Positions 1-8,005 of a DNA stretch of 57,585 bases are shown here, in pieces (positions within the stretch are counted from its first letter, which is position 1; each line of letters begins with the position of its first letter). The stretch is from Mesorhizobium sp. dw_380 (GTDB lineage Bacteria; Pseudomonadota; Alphaproteobacteria; Rhizobiales; Rhizobiaceae): NCBI RefSeq assembly GCF_018588885.1, contig NZ_JAFFIW010000036.1, forward strand, positions 1 to 57,585, given 5' to 3'. A program made the position numbers and the translations under genes. The notes under the pieces were generated by a model. The model had not been told where the DNA came from, ran no database searches, and saw only the letters and a program-made list of their open reading frames with translations.

Positions 1-90
1 GACTATGATCTGGGATATATCGACCTGGAACAGAGGACCTTGCAGACCATCGACAACCCGTTCGGCACGAGGTTGTCACCCATGTCTTAG
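1..90 (+). CDS. 3' end of an IS481-like transposase (partial)
   Basis: An open frame enters from the left edge and stops at TAG 88-90. Its 29 residues include LGYIDLEQRTLQ and NPFGTRLSPMS, a tail I recognise from rhizobial IS481-type integrase/transposase proteins ('DLGYxDLE...NPFG..LSPM'). Only the C-terminus is visible, so the DDE core cannot be checked and it is unknown whether the element is intact to the left. A likely terminal repeat follows 8 bases after the stop, which fits the end of an IS. The family call rests on this short tail only. Confidence 0.6.
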   Translation, partial: DYDLGYIDLEQRTLQTIDNPFGTRLSPMS

Positions 91-98
91 GTACAAAC

Positions 99-124
99 TG
101 TTACCCATGTCTCCGGGCCGTACA
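99..124. repeat. Probable IS right-end terminal repeat
   Basis: The sequence beginning TGTTACCCATGTCTCCGG just after the transposase stop looks like the terminal inverted repeat of IS481-type elements. The partner end lies outside the window, so this is inferred from position and resemblance. Confidence 0.45.
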
Positions 125-1040
125 ATGAGCAGGATGGCGGAGAGGGAGGGATTCCTTTTCACCCATATGATACTGAAAATACTAATCTTTTCGCGCTTTT
201 TGTTACACAGTTTGTTACACAGCTACAACTACGATTTATAACCACTCTAAGCTCGCGGCTTTTGGGCTCGCCTGCCCAATCCATCCGATCTGTCGAAACC
301 GACGGCTTGTAGGACACTCCCGCGTGTGTACGTTGGGGCTTGGGTCAGAAGGTGACCCACAACAAAGACGGGGAGCGCCGCAGTGCAAAAGATCTCATCG
401 GTCAAGGAACAGATAGTGAAGTAGCCTGTGACAATCGGCGCCAGCATCACCTCCAAAGCGCCGACCAGGAAAAACCCGCAAAAAAACGTCGCCCTCAGAT
501 ACCCCGTCGGCAATGAATATGGGACCGAAGTTGCGCGGCAGATCGGGCGTTAGGTGCCTTCATGACATCTGAACCTGAGCAGGCTCCTACGCCGCGCGAG
601 CCGGCACATTTCCGAACGGAGTTTCGTCCGGCTGCGAAAAAAGGTGCCCTGTCGGGACTTACTTGTTGGCCGGATGGCTTAGGCCAGCGATCCTTGCACG
701 AGCACGCTCTTAAGAGACGGGCCTTCGGTCATGTCTTCTCCGGAACCTCAGCTTTGGCCTTCGCTTGACCCTGCCGCCGAGTCCAAATCAAGATGCAGAA
801 AGACGATGGGTTCAGTTTGCAAACAATGCCCTTGCCATGATCACCAGACTCTGACGCCGTGCCAAGCTCCAAAATCGTTCCAACGAGGCGCGTCATGAGC
901 ATCCCCGAAAAAAATCTAACATCGCGTACGCCAATGGATGATTTCGGTCAGGGATTTCGAGATCGCCAGGAGCGCGGCAACGTTCTTGCTCGAGGAGGTC
1001 GACGAGACAGCCAGATATCGCCTGGCTGATCTTCGAAAAT
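125..1040. other. Gap without a convincing gene
   Basis: A perfect 12-bp tandem duplication (TTTGTTACACAG at 199-210 and 211-222) lies next to the IS end. A minus-strand open frame at 247-513 encodes an 88-residue hydrophobic peptide with two possible membrane segments. I do not recognise it, and it may be a remnant of a transporter. The rest has no reading frame with protein-like composition. The 3' tail of the E1-like gene ends at 1041. Confidence 0.5.
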
Positions 1041-2489
1041 TCAAAGGTTTTGAGAAAAGGCGGGGGAACTTGTATCTCGACTGGGCGGACATCCTGTTGA
1101 GGCCGATCCGGCGGTGCCAAACAGAACGATGTCACGAGCTTCGCGCAGCACGAGGCTGCGATGCTCTAGTGCCCTGAGATCCAAATTGGCAACGGTGGGG
1201 CGAACACCATCGGCGACCATACGGATCGTTTGTGAAATCAGGACGGCAGCAGCAATCATACCGACAAAGGGAGCGCCTACCGCCACTTGTCCCAACCGCG
1301 TCAGGCCGCATTCGTCGAGGCCGCCGCGATCATGGAGATCCTTATAAGCAGGCGGGAGCCCAGCTAGGGCAACGGGCGCATTTCCTTGAGGCCCCGCCTC
1401 GTCCACTTCCGGGCCGTCGGTCCAGATGCCGAGCGCCTTGTTTGGCGCTGGGAAACTATGAGTCCTGATCAGGCGGAAATCTTCCACGCCGCTACCGAGG
1501 CCGGCCTCGAAAACCGTTGCAAAGCCCGCGCCTTCGAGGATAGCTCGCGCCTGGGGGTTGTCCACGCCGCAAAGCGCCAGCAGGGGTTCGTCGTGGCCAA
1601 CACGCAGATCGGAAGCGAACCTCCGCTCGACCATCCTGGACTGGAAACCGCGGGCCTCAGCCCAGTCAGCGCAGATGCGGGTCTTCAGCCGCCCAGTGTC
1701 TGTAGCGAAAGTGAGAACGGATGTGCTCTCGGTCGACGGCCCGACCCGGTCGACGTCCTGAAGGAACATGCGGACAATTGACGGATCGGCAAAAGGCAGC
1801 AGCCCGATCGTCCATAGGAAAGCCTGGCCGAGATGGCCAAGCCCAATCACCCAGAAATCCGATGGGAACTGTACCGCGACAGGCCCATCAGACGCCGGCG
1901 ATCTCCAATCGGCGGACCGTTTGAGATCCCATAGCGACATTCCGATCGATCTGTAGCCTGCCATCGGCTCGCCATCGAAATGGGCGAAGACTTCCGACAC
2001 GGCCAGCGCTCCGGCAAGCACGCCAGCGGGAGCAAACTCGGCAGAGTCGGGAAGGGCGGGGGCGTCGAACGGCACCAGGCCGGCTCGCCAGCCTTCGAAT
2101 GTCGTTCTGATAGCAAAACCCGCGTGATCGATCGCCGGCGGAGTTCCGATGCTGACAAGCGGAACGCCTTGCGGGATGTCCTCGACGACGGTACCCTGAA
2201 GGTGTCCTACCGCGTCAGCCAGGGTCGTACCGGCAACGACCGGCAACGTCAAAGGCGCGTCCAGGACGCCCGACACCGTAACGCCGCCTAGGAAGGTGCG
2301 GCGAGCGCAATTGAGGGCGGTGAGCAGCGCCGCCTGGTGGGTCGGACTCAAGGCTGCGCTCTCGCCGATGAAAAGATGCATCCGGAAAGAATGCAACCGC
2401 TGCTCGGCTTCCTCCGCGGTAGCGGCCGTGCCGCGGTCCATGAACAGCTTGGCGGACCTGTTCAGGGTGTCAATGATATCTTCAGCCAT
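1041..2489 (-). CDS. E1-like (ThiF-fold) activating enzyme of a bacterial Ubl system
   Basis: Predicted adenylating enzyme that would activate the C-terminus of the Ubl encoded at 3430-3900. The 482-residue protein has an unassigned N-terminal region of about 210 residues, then a Rossmann core with GLGHLGQ (about 214-220) and QDVDRVGP. The Asn/Arg usual after this in ThiF proteins is replaced by a Ser/Thr-rich stretch. 'GRLKT' supplies the conserved Lys. Cys ~394 in LDECGLTRLGQ is the candidate thioester cysteine. The start is ATG 2489, which overlaps the end of the JAB gene by 8 bases; the in-frame sequence further upstream lies inside that gene. The last ~20 residues (Ser/Pro-rich) look unlike a folded end, so a small 3' frameshift is possible. 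The family is clear; the substrate is inferred from the operon. Confidence 0.82.
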   Translation of the reverse strand: MAEDIIDTLNRSAKLFMDRGTAATAEEAEQRLHSFRMHLFIGESAALSPTHQAALLTALNCARRTFLGGVTVSGVLDAPLTLPVVAGTTLADAVGHLQGTVVEDIPQGVPLVSIGTPPAIDHAGFAIRTTFEGWRAGLVPFDAPALPDSAEFAPAGVLAGALAVSEVFAHFDGEPMAGYRSIGMSLWDLKRSADWRSPASDGPVAVQFPSDFWVIGLGHLGQAFLWTIGLLPFADPSIVRMFLQDVDRVGPSTESTSVLTFATDTGRLKTRICADWAEARGFQSRMVERRFASDLRVGHDEPLLALCGVDNPQARAILEGAGFATVFEAGLGSGVEDFRLIRTHSFPAPNKALGIWTDGPEVDEAGPQGNAPVALAGLPPAYKDLHDRGGLDECGLTRLGQVAVGAPFVGMIAAAVLISQTIRMVADGVRPTVANLDLRALEHRSLVLREARDIVLFGTAGSASTGCPPSRDTSSPAFSQNL

Positions 2490-3006
2490 GGATTGTTCCT
2501 TCAATGCGCAGTGTGGGCCGCAGAAGCGACCGTTTGAGTGCGGTCCAGCGAAAACGGCCCAGGTAGCGATAGAGCCCGATCTCATCGAACCTGATCGGCT
2601 CGGCGGCAAAGCGAGGCAGGATCATCGCGATGTGACCCGGCTCGGCGATCATTGGGTGCAGCCGATCAGATTCGCTTTGCCCGGCACTGCCGGGGTGGGT
2701 GTGAACGTCGGCCGCGACAACCTCGCCACGTTCACGGCAGATGTTCCACAAATCCGCCATCGAGCCGCCGTCGATCTCGATGATGCCGGTATCGAACGCG
2801 TGAGGATCGATCTCGTCGTAGAATACGATAGAGGTGATCCTGCGGTGCGCAGTATTCGGTCCCAGAAGGAAAGCGCCGCTTTCCCGGTGGTTGCCGCCAC
2901 GCGCTCGCAGTCCGTGAAGAAGTTCGAGCCACAGGTCGACCGGGATCGAGAGATCAGGCGGCTGGCCGAATAGGCGCGAAATAACCGAACGAAGCCAAAA
3001 GGTCAT
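2482..3006 (-). CDS. JAB/JAMM-domain metalloprotease (deubiquitinase-like)
   Basis: A 174-residue protein with a complete JAMM zinc-protease signature. The upstream catalytic Glu is in ESGAFLLG. HTHP, starting near residue 101, is followed by a Ser and then an Asp two residues later (SESD). In this family the enzyme trims Ubl precursors or removes Ubl from targets. Residues 1-20 are hydrophobic and basic (MTFWLRSVISRLFG). The chosen start, ATG 3006, overlaps the E2-like gene by 53 bases; a start further upstream would lie deep within that gene. It sits between the E2-like and E1-like genes in an overlapping operon, so it is very probably part of the same conjugation pathway. Confidence 0.85.
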   Translation of the reverse strand: MTFWLRSVISRLFGQPPDLSIPVDLWLELLHGLRARGGNHRESGAFLLGPNTAHRRITSIVFYDEIDPHAFDTGIIEIDGGSMADLWNICRERGEVVAADVHTHPGSAGQSESDRLHPMIAEPGHIAMILPRFAAEPIRFDEIGLYRYLGRFRWTALKRSLLRPTLRIEGTIHG

Positions 3007-3430
3007 GAATGATCTCCACATAATGAACAATTCCGCGGGCGGGCTTCCAGAGCAGTTCGGGATGCTCCACGATCCATTGCTCGTGCCCGGGCAACGCCAT
3101 TCGGTCACACGGCATATAAAGGGCCGCAGCGTTCCAGTTTGGATTGAACGCCGCCGCCACCCGGCCCGAGCCCTTCGGCCAATATTCTGCGGCAAGCGGC
3201 ACGCCGGTCTCCATGTCGCAAGGCCTGGCGTTCGGCAGTTGCGCTGGATAGCCGTCCAGAAGAAAACGGAACCCCCACTCGGTGCCGTCGCGCGCTCTTA
3301 TCGCGAAGTCGGCAGTCGGCCACGCTACGCGCAGCAAGCGCCATTGTTGTTTGATCGTGCCGAGCTGGAAATCAGGGCGCTCCAGGTGTTCCCGGAACGC
3401 CCTTTCCTCCGCTGTCGCCAAGGCCGCCAT
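2954..3430 (-). CDS. E2-like ubiquitin-conjugating protein
   Basis: A 158-residue protein placed between a Ubl and a JAB/E1 pair. FNPNWNAAALYMPCDR fits the bacterial E2-like pattern in which a conserved Asn-containing loop precedes the catalytic cysteine, here Cys108. GHEQW after the Cys is also typical. There is no RING or other E3-like domain nearby. The gene starts at ATG 3430, overlapping the Ubl stop by one base (TGATG), so translation is probably coupled. The E2 assignment rests on the cysteine motif and operon order, since overall similarity to eukaryotic E2 proteins is too low to see by eye. Confidence 0.75.
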   Translation of the reverse strand: MAALATAEERAFREHLERPDFQLGTIKQQWRLLRVAWPTADFAIRARDGTEWGFRFLLDGYPAQLPNARPCDMETGVPLAAEYWPKGSGRVAAAFNPNWNAAALYMPCDRMALPGHEQWIVEHPELLWKPARGIVHYVEIIHDLLASFGYFAPIRPAA

Positions 3431-3900
3431 CAGCCCTGCACCAACTTCTTGCGGACCAGGTCGAACATAACGGCGCAGGTTTCGCCGGTGAAGCTGCCCA
3501 GATGTGCATTCTGCGGCGGCTGGACGCGGCTACCATGGATCTGGAGGACGTGCTCCTCGGCCTCCTCCTTGCCAAGACCAGCCTTTTCCACGGCCCAGCG
3601 CGTCACCTTGGCGATAGTCGCCGACGGCGCGAACTTGTGCTTGAAGGCTTCCATCTTGTAGTGGACCGTAACGTCGACCTTGCGGCAGCGGTGGGCATGG
3701 AACACCGGGTGGTCATGGCCATGGAGCGGATGGTGGTGCTCCAGGGGCTCGTCGTCGTCCTCTTTGAAAATCAGGAGCTCGGCGACATCGATACCGCGCT
3801 CCTTCACCAAGGCTAGGAGATCCCCGACGACGGCAGCCCCTTCCAGTTCGAGGCGATCGGGAGGCTCGGCTCCGGCCGCGAAAAAGATTACAGTCTTCAT
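3430..3900 (-). CDS. Ubiquitin-like modifier (DUF2604-like) with a His-rich linker
   Basis: A 156-residue protein, first gene of the Ubl-E2-JAB-E1 set. Residues 1-48 may form a small beta-grasp-like unit. Residues 55-70 are extremely histidine-rich (8 His in 16) and preceded by an acidic run (EDDDE). Residues 74-156 have the layout of bacterial Ubl proteins: a 'VDVTVHYK' strand, 'FAPSATIAKVTRWA', 'HVLQIHGS' and 'VMFDLVRKKLVQG'. The protein ends in a bare Gly, so no processing by the JAB protease would be needed before activation by the E1. A GAGGAAA ribosome site precedes ATG 3900. The gene starts 159 bases after the helicase-fusion stop, so it may share that transcript. Confidence 0.78.
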   Translation of the reverse strand: MKTVIFFAAGAEPPDRLELEGAAVVGDLLALVKERGIDVAELLIFKEDDDEPLEHHHPLHGHDHPVFHAHRCRKVDVTVHYKMEAFKHKFAPSATIAKVTRWAVEKAGLGKEEAEEHVLQIHGSRVQPPQNAHLGSFTGETCAVMFDLVRKKLVQG

Positions 3901-4059
3901 CTATCAGTTTCCTCTGTTCCGGCACGGCAACAGGCCGCCCTTGAAATTGGATCGGCTGAGTTCAGTGAAAGCGGAAAGGCCGCTGCCAAGATTTTTAGAG
4001 GATTGATTTCGCCGCCGGTGCTTCGGCCGCCAAACGGTGCTGGCGAGGAAAGGTCCCGG

Positions 4060-7000
4060 TCAGTCTTCGGCGTTCGGCGCGGCGCAAATGAAGAGGTAAG
4101 GACAGCGCGGGCAGCGGAAATCGTCCTTCCTTGGCTCGTAGAGCCCGTCCCGAATATCTGCGATCGCCGCCTCGCAGTCGTCCAGACGCTTGTCGAACTT
4201 CGCCTTTGTCTGGCCTATCTCAAGGACGGAGCCCAGGAGCAGGTAATGGTTCTCGACACGCGTCTGTGGGCCGAGCGTCTCTTCGACGGCTTTGAGAAGA
4301 AGGGTCGCTGACAGCCGATCCGCATCACCGGTCGATTGCCGCCCCGAACGGATTGTCTTGACAACGTGGTTGTCGCCGTCGCGAACGACGCGGTCCACCT
4401 CCAAGCCGACGATCTCGCCACCAATGGCCGTGGAGAGGCGGCCATTGGTGGCGGCCGCTCCAGCCGCCGATGCGTGCAACCGATCAAGCATCGACATGGT
4501 CAGCTTGCGATATGCAGCGCCAAACATGTGCTCTTCGAGCTCGCTTTCACGCCACGCCTGGTCAAAAATCGCAGCGGCTTCGGCGCGATCATATTCGACG
4601 CCTTCGCCAAGTTGGCGAACGAAGGCGATCACCTTTTGCACGCAGCCATGCGCGGCAAGATATGCGCCCGCCTTGGATCGCTGTGACAAGCCCAGGACGC
4701 GCGCGTAGAAGAAGCGGCGCGGACATTGGGCGTAGCGCTCCACATCATCTGCTGTCAGCTCATCAGGGGCAGCCGGAAGACGAATAGGGTGGTGGCTCGG
4801 CGGGGGCAATTTGCGGATCACACCGGCGGAAGAATGACCCGGGCCGACGGGAACCCGCTCGAGAAATTTTGATGGATTGGCCTTCCGGCCGTTTCGCATG
4901 GTCGGCCGATAGAGTCTGAGGTGCCTCTTTGCCCTCGACATGGCAACAAAGAGGACGCATTCCTCCTCCGCCTCGTGAGCGTCCTCCTCCTCGGGGCCTA
5001 GCATTCCGACCGGCGCGGGGCAGGCCGGCGGTCGGTTTGGTGCGGGAACCGCTCCAGCGTAAAGCCCCGGCAGGTGGACGGCCTCGAACTCCAGGCCCTT
5101 GGATGCGTGAACGGTCATAAGGCGCACCCCGTCCAGCCCGCTCAGTTCAGGCGGAAGCTGTCTGAGGTCGCGCTCGTCGGCAAGCATGATCATGTGGCGG
5201 ATGCGATCAAGGGCGCGGCGGATCGGTGTTCCCTTACCGTGGAGGGGCATGGCGCGCAGCGCATCGAGGAGTTGGCGCACAGCGACCCGACGCAGGTCAT
5301 CGGACGGCGACTGACCCGACAGAACCGCCCTTACATAGTCGCTTGTGTCAAAAAGAAACCGGCTAAGCGCTAGCCAGGGTGTCGTGCCTTGGGTGGTCCC
5401 TTGCAGGTGGCGGGCCAACATCATCAGTCCGGCAAGCCCGGCCGGTGAAATTTCCTTCAAGCTCTCTATTTTTCTGAGAAGATCGAGAACCCGCTGCTCG
5501 GTAGTGCGTGCGGCTCCAATGACCTTCAGCACGTCCTCCAGCGGGATGCGATATTCGGGAAGGCCAGCGATACGCACCAGGCCGGTGCCCGCGCTGTCGG
5601 AAATGATCGAAAGCAGGGAAAGCAGATCGCGAACCTCTGCGCGCTCAAAAAGCGGCCCGAGATAAAGAACGGGTATTCCCCGTGCCTCGAGCTCCTCCGC
5701 AACAGTGGCAAGCAAGCCGTTGCTTCTGGCAAGTACGGTCTGGGAGCGAAGCGAAACGCCTCTTGCCTCGAGCTCGCGGATTGACCCGGCAAGGACGTCC
5801 ATCTCGGCCTGGGTGTCGGCGCATGGAAAAATGGATGGGCTCTCACCGATCGAACCGATTGCGGCATGCAGCGTGCTGGTGCCTGCGAAGGCGCTGACTT
5901 TCATGGTGGCGCCAAAGGCCGTGTAGGCCTCGACGATCTCTTCGCTTGAGCGGTAGTTCTCTTCCAGGCCGTCCCTTGCTCCCACGGAGTAGTCAGCTTC
6001 AAACCTGGCTATGTTTGCCGCGGATGCGCCACGGAACCGGTAGATGGACTGACGGGCGTCGCCTACGACCCACAGATTGCTGCCTTCTGCAACGATTTCC
6101 TTGACAAGCATCGCGCTGGCGCGGTTCACGTCCTGGTATTCGTCTATATGGACGTGGGTGAAGCGCTTGCGCATTCCCTCCCGAAAATCCTGGTCCGAGC
6201 GCATCAACAGTGTCGGTCGCATGATCAGATCGCCGTAGTCGACCGCCCGCTCCTTGATGAGCTGGTTTTGATAGTGCTCGTAGACCAGCGCTACTTCGCG
6301 CGCCTTCTCGGCAGCCACCATCTCGTCACCCGTCTGTGCCCTCTCGCGCATCTGTTCGGCAGCCCGAGCGTAGTCTTTCCAGGTCCACAATTCGTCCTTG
6401 GCGCGCGCGATCGCTCGCAATATGTCGCGAAGCACCAGCGCTGGCTCGAAGAGATTGAGGTAGTGCTTCAGATCAAGCGCTGGCAGGACCTCCTCAAGCA
6501 TTGCCACGCCTTCACTAGCGTCGACGATCTTTGGATCGTTCGAGACACCGAAAAGCGCGTGGTGCTTGCGGATCGTGTCCAATCCGAAAGCATGAAATGT
6601 TCCGGTCCAGACATTGACGGCGCTTGAGCCTGCCACGCGCTGGACGCGTTCCGCCAGTTCCAGTGCTGCCCTGTTTGAGAACGTAAGAGCCAGGATATTC
6701 TCGGGTGGGACCTTGTCCGCGATCAGAGAGACGATCCTCGCGGTGAGGGTCTTGGTCTTCCCGGTTCCAGGTCCGGCCCCAAGTAGGAACGGCGACCCGC
6801 GATGATCGACCGCACGGGCCTGCGATTCATTGCAATTGTCGTTTGCGGGACTGACCGTCTCGGCAGTGGGCTGTACGTCAGGCAGGAGCAGGCCGTCGGC
6901 AAGCTGCTGCAGCGTAGTGTCATAGCGCACCTTGAGGTCTTCAGAGATGCGGCTTGCATTCATTCCTTGCAGAAATAGTCGTTTGGCGAGCGGTCGCGGC

Positions 7001-7401
7001 AAAATCAGCTCTCGTCCAAAACTGTTGGCCTGGGCCTCTCGGCGCTCCTTGATGCCATAGGTCTCAATGCGCTGGCTGGGATCCCCGCCATTCGCTTCTG
7101 AGCGGGGATAATAGCCCTTCTCAACACCATCATGGACTTTGAAGTGACCAATCTCATGGGCAATCACCTCGGCCAGCTCGTCATCGGCCAGGTCATTGCG
7201 CACGAATATGAATTTGAACTGACGATCGAGCGCGCCATGCGCACCGTCCAGCTCATGGTAGTCCGGTTCATGTGGTCGGATGGTGAGCCCGAGGTGTTTT
7301 GCCGCCCCGCGAGCAACTTCCATTGCTGTCAGAGAATCCGACAGTGAGGCGTCTTTCCTGAGCGCCCGAGCAAGTGCGCGAATTGCTGCAAACTGGTCCA
7401 A
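4060..7401 (-). CDS. ImmA/IrrE protease - UvrD helicase - Fe-S nuclease fusion
   Basis: A 1113-residue three-part protein. Residues ~20-175 are an ImmA/IrrE-type metalloprotease with HEIGH (82-86) and a downstream Glu (~122) as probable zinc ligands. Residues ~190-850 are a UvrD/Rep superfamily 1 helicase: Walker A GAGPGTGKT at 208-216, HIDEYQDVN, GDARQSIYRFRG, and a motif VI-like FVAMSRAKRHL. Residues ~880-1113 resemble the AddB/Cas4-type nuclease: a Cys near 893 plus C1097-x2-C1100-x5-C1106 for an Fe-S cluster. The usual nuclease 'DYK' is not obvious ('VDRVVRDGDNHVVKTIR'), so activity is doubtful. The start is TTG 7401, one codon after the upstream gene's TGA and in the same frame, with GGAAG 5 bases before it. 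Probably anti-mobile-element; the protease may act on a regulator. Confidence 0.85.
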   Translation of the reverse strand: MDQFAAIRALARALRKDASLSDSLTAMEVARGAAKHLGLTIRPHEPDYHELDGAHGALDRQFKFIFVRNDLADDELAEVIAHEIGHFKVHDGVEKGYYPRSEANGGDPSQRIETYGIKERREAQANSFGRELILPRPLAKRLFLQGMNASRISEDLKVRYDTTLQQLADGLLLPDVQPTAETVSPANDNCNESQARAVDHRGSPFLLGAGPGTGKTKTLTARIVSLIADKVPPENILALTFSNRAALELAERVQRVAGSSAVNVWTGTFHAFGLDTIRKHHALFGVSNDPKIVDASEGVAMLEEVLPALDLKHYLNLFEPALVLRDILRAIARAKDELWTWKDYARAAEQMRERAQTGDEMVAAEKAREVALVYEHYQNQLIKERAVDYGDLIMRPTLLMRSDQDFREGMRKRFTHVHIDEYQDVNRASAMLVKEIVAEGSNLWVVGDARQSIYRFRGASAANIARFEADYSVGARDGLEENYRSSEEIVEAYTAFGATMKVSAFAGTSTLHAAIGSIGESPSIFPCADTQAEMDVLAGSIRELEARGVSLRSQTVLARSNGLLATVAEELEARGIPVLYLGPLFERAEVRDLLSLLSIISDSAGTGLVRIAGLPEYRIPLEDVLKVIGAARTTEQRVLDLLRKIESLKEISPAGLAGLMMLARHLQGTTQGTTPWLALSRFLFDTSDYVRAVLSGQSPSDDLRRVAVRQLLDALRAMPLHGKGTPIRRALDRIRHMIMLADERDLRQLPPELSGLDGVRLMTVHASKGLEFEAVHLPGLYAGAVPAPNRPPACPAPVGMLGPEEEDAHEAEEECVLFVAMSRAKRHLRLYRPTMRNGRKANPSKFLERVPVGPGHSSAGVIRKLPPPSHHPIRLPAAPDELTADDVERYAQCPRRFFYARVLGLSQRSKAGAYLAAHGCVQKVIAFVRQLGEGVEYDRAEAAAIFDQAWRESELEEHMFGAAYRKLTMSMLDRLHASAAGAAATNGRLSTAIGGEIVGLEVDRVVRDGDNHVVKTIRSGRQSTGDADRLSATLLLKAVEETLGPQTRVENHYLLLGSVLEIGQTKAKFDKRLDDCEAAIADIRDGLYEPRKDDFRCPRCPYLFICAAPNAED

Positions 7402-8001
7402 TCAAGCTTCCAGGTGCGCGAGCCAAAACTGTTTGTCATCTGGACTGAGGTCCGAACGTAGGATCGCTTCGGCGAAGCTTACCTTCGCACCCGTGCGCCT
7501 GCCGGAAGGCGCGAAATAATCGGCCGCGGCGTTGATCTGACCCGATGCCAGATGTGACCAGACGTCCGCCATACTCGCGCCGGTGGCGTCTGCGAGCCAG
7601 GCAATCAACTTTCCCGGAATGGTGGTCTCGTCAATGCGGCCCCTGACAAGCTGACGCAGGATAATCAGATCGACGCGGCATCGTTCAGCCAATGCTAGTA
7701 GGTCATCAGTTGACAGTTTCTCGAACGGGTCGATGGCAGCAGGCATCGTCAGCTGCCAAAACCGCTCCAACAATATTGTATGCTCCGAAACTGTCTGCTG
7801 AACGGTAAGGATGTCGTCCGACAAATCGCTTCCATCCGAAGCGAACCATTCGGCGGCAAAGGCCAAAATCTCGGCGCGCAGTTGCGGGTTCTCGTTTGCG
7901 ATCTGATTGATGCGGTCAGCGGTGGCGCCGTCCTCGAGCTCGAGGTGCACGCCGGCCAGTATGTCGTCAAGCTGATCCATAGGGATTGGGTTGCTGTTCA
8001 T
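7402..8001 (-). CDS. Unknown 199-residue protein between a sigma-like gene and the helicase fusion
   Basis: I do not recognise this family. The protein is acidic, mostly helical in composition and cytosolic (no signal or membrane segment). It starts with MNSNPIPMDQLDDIL and holds a leucine-rich middle (LSTDDLLALAERC). It lies 4 bases after the sigma-like gene and ends one codon before the helicase start. The placement suggests either an anti-sigma-type partner of the regulator or an adaptor and possible protease substrate of the ImmA/IrrE domain. ImmA/IrrE proteins commonly cleave a neighbouring regulator. It shares a frame with the helicase, separated by a single TGA. Confidence 0.7.
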   Translation of the reverse strand: MNSNPIPMDQLDDILAGVHLELEDGATADRINQIANENPQLRAEILAFAAEWFASDGSDLSDDILTVQQTVSEHTILLERFWQLTMPAAIDPFEKLSTDDLLALAERCRVDLIILRQLVRGRIDETTIPGKLIAWLADATGASMADVWSHLASGQINAAADYFAPSGRRTGAKVSFAEAILRSDLSPDDKQFWLAHLEA

Positions 8002-8005
8002 GGCC

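Noticed and set aside
247..513. Hydrophobic 88-residue minus-strand frame
   Set aside because: Not recognised, no good ribosome site, and next to an IS end; kept only as a remark on the gap.
1380..2973. Long plus-strand open frames opposite the Ubl operon
   Set aside because: They are antisense to clear motif-bearing genes, are rich in Arg/Pro/Ser, and have no family signatures.
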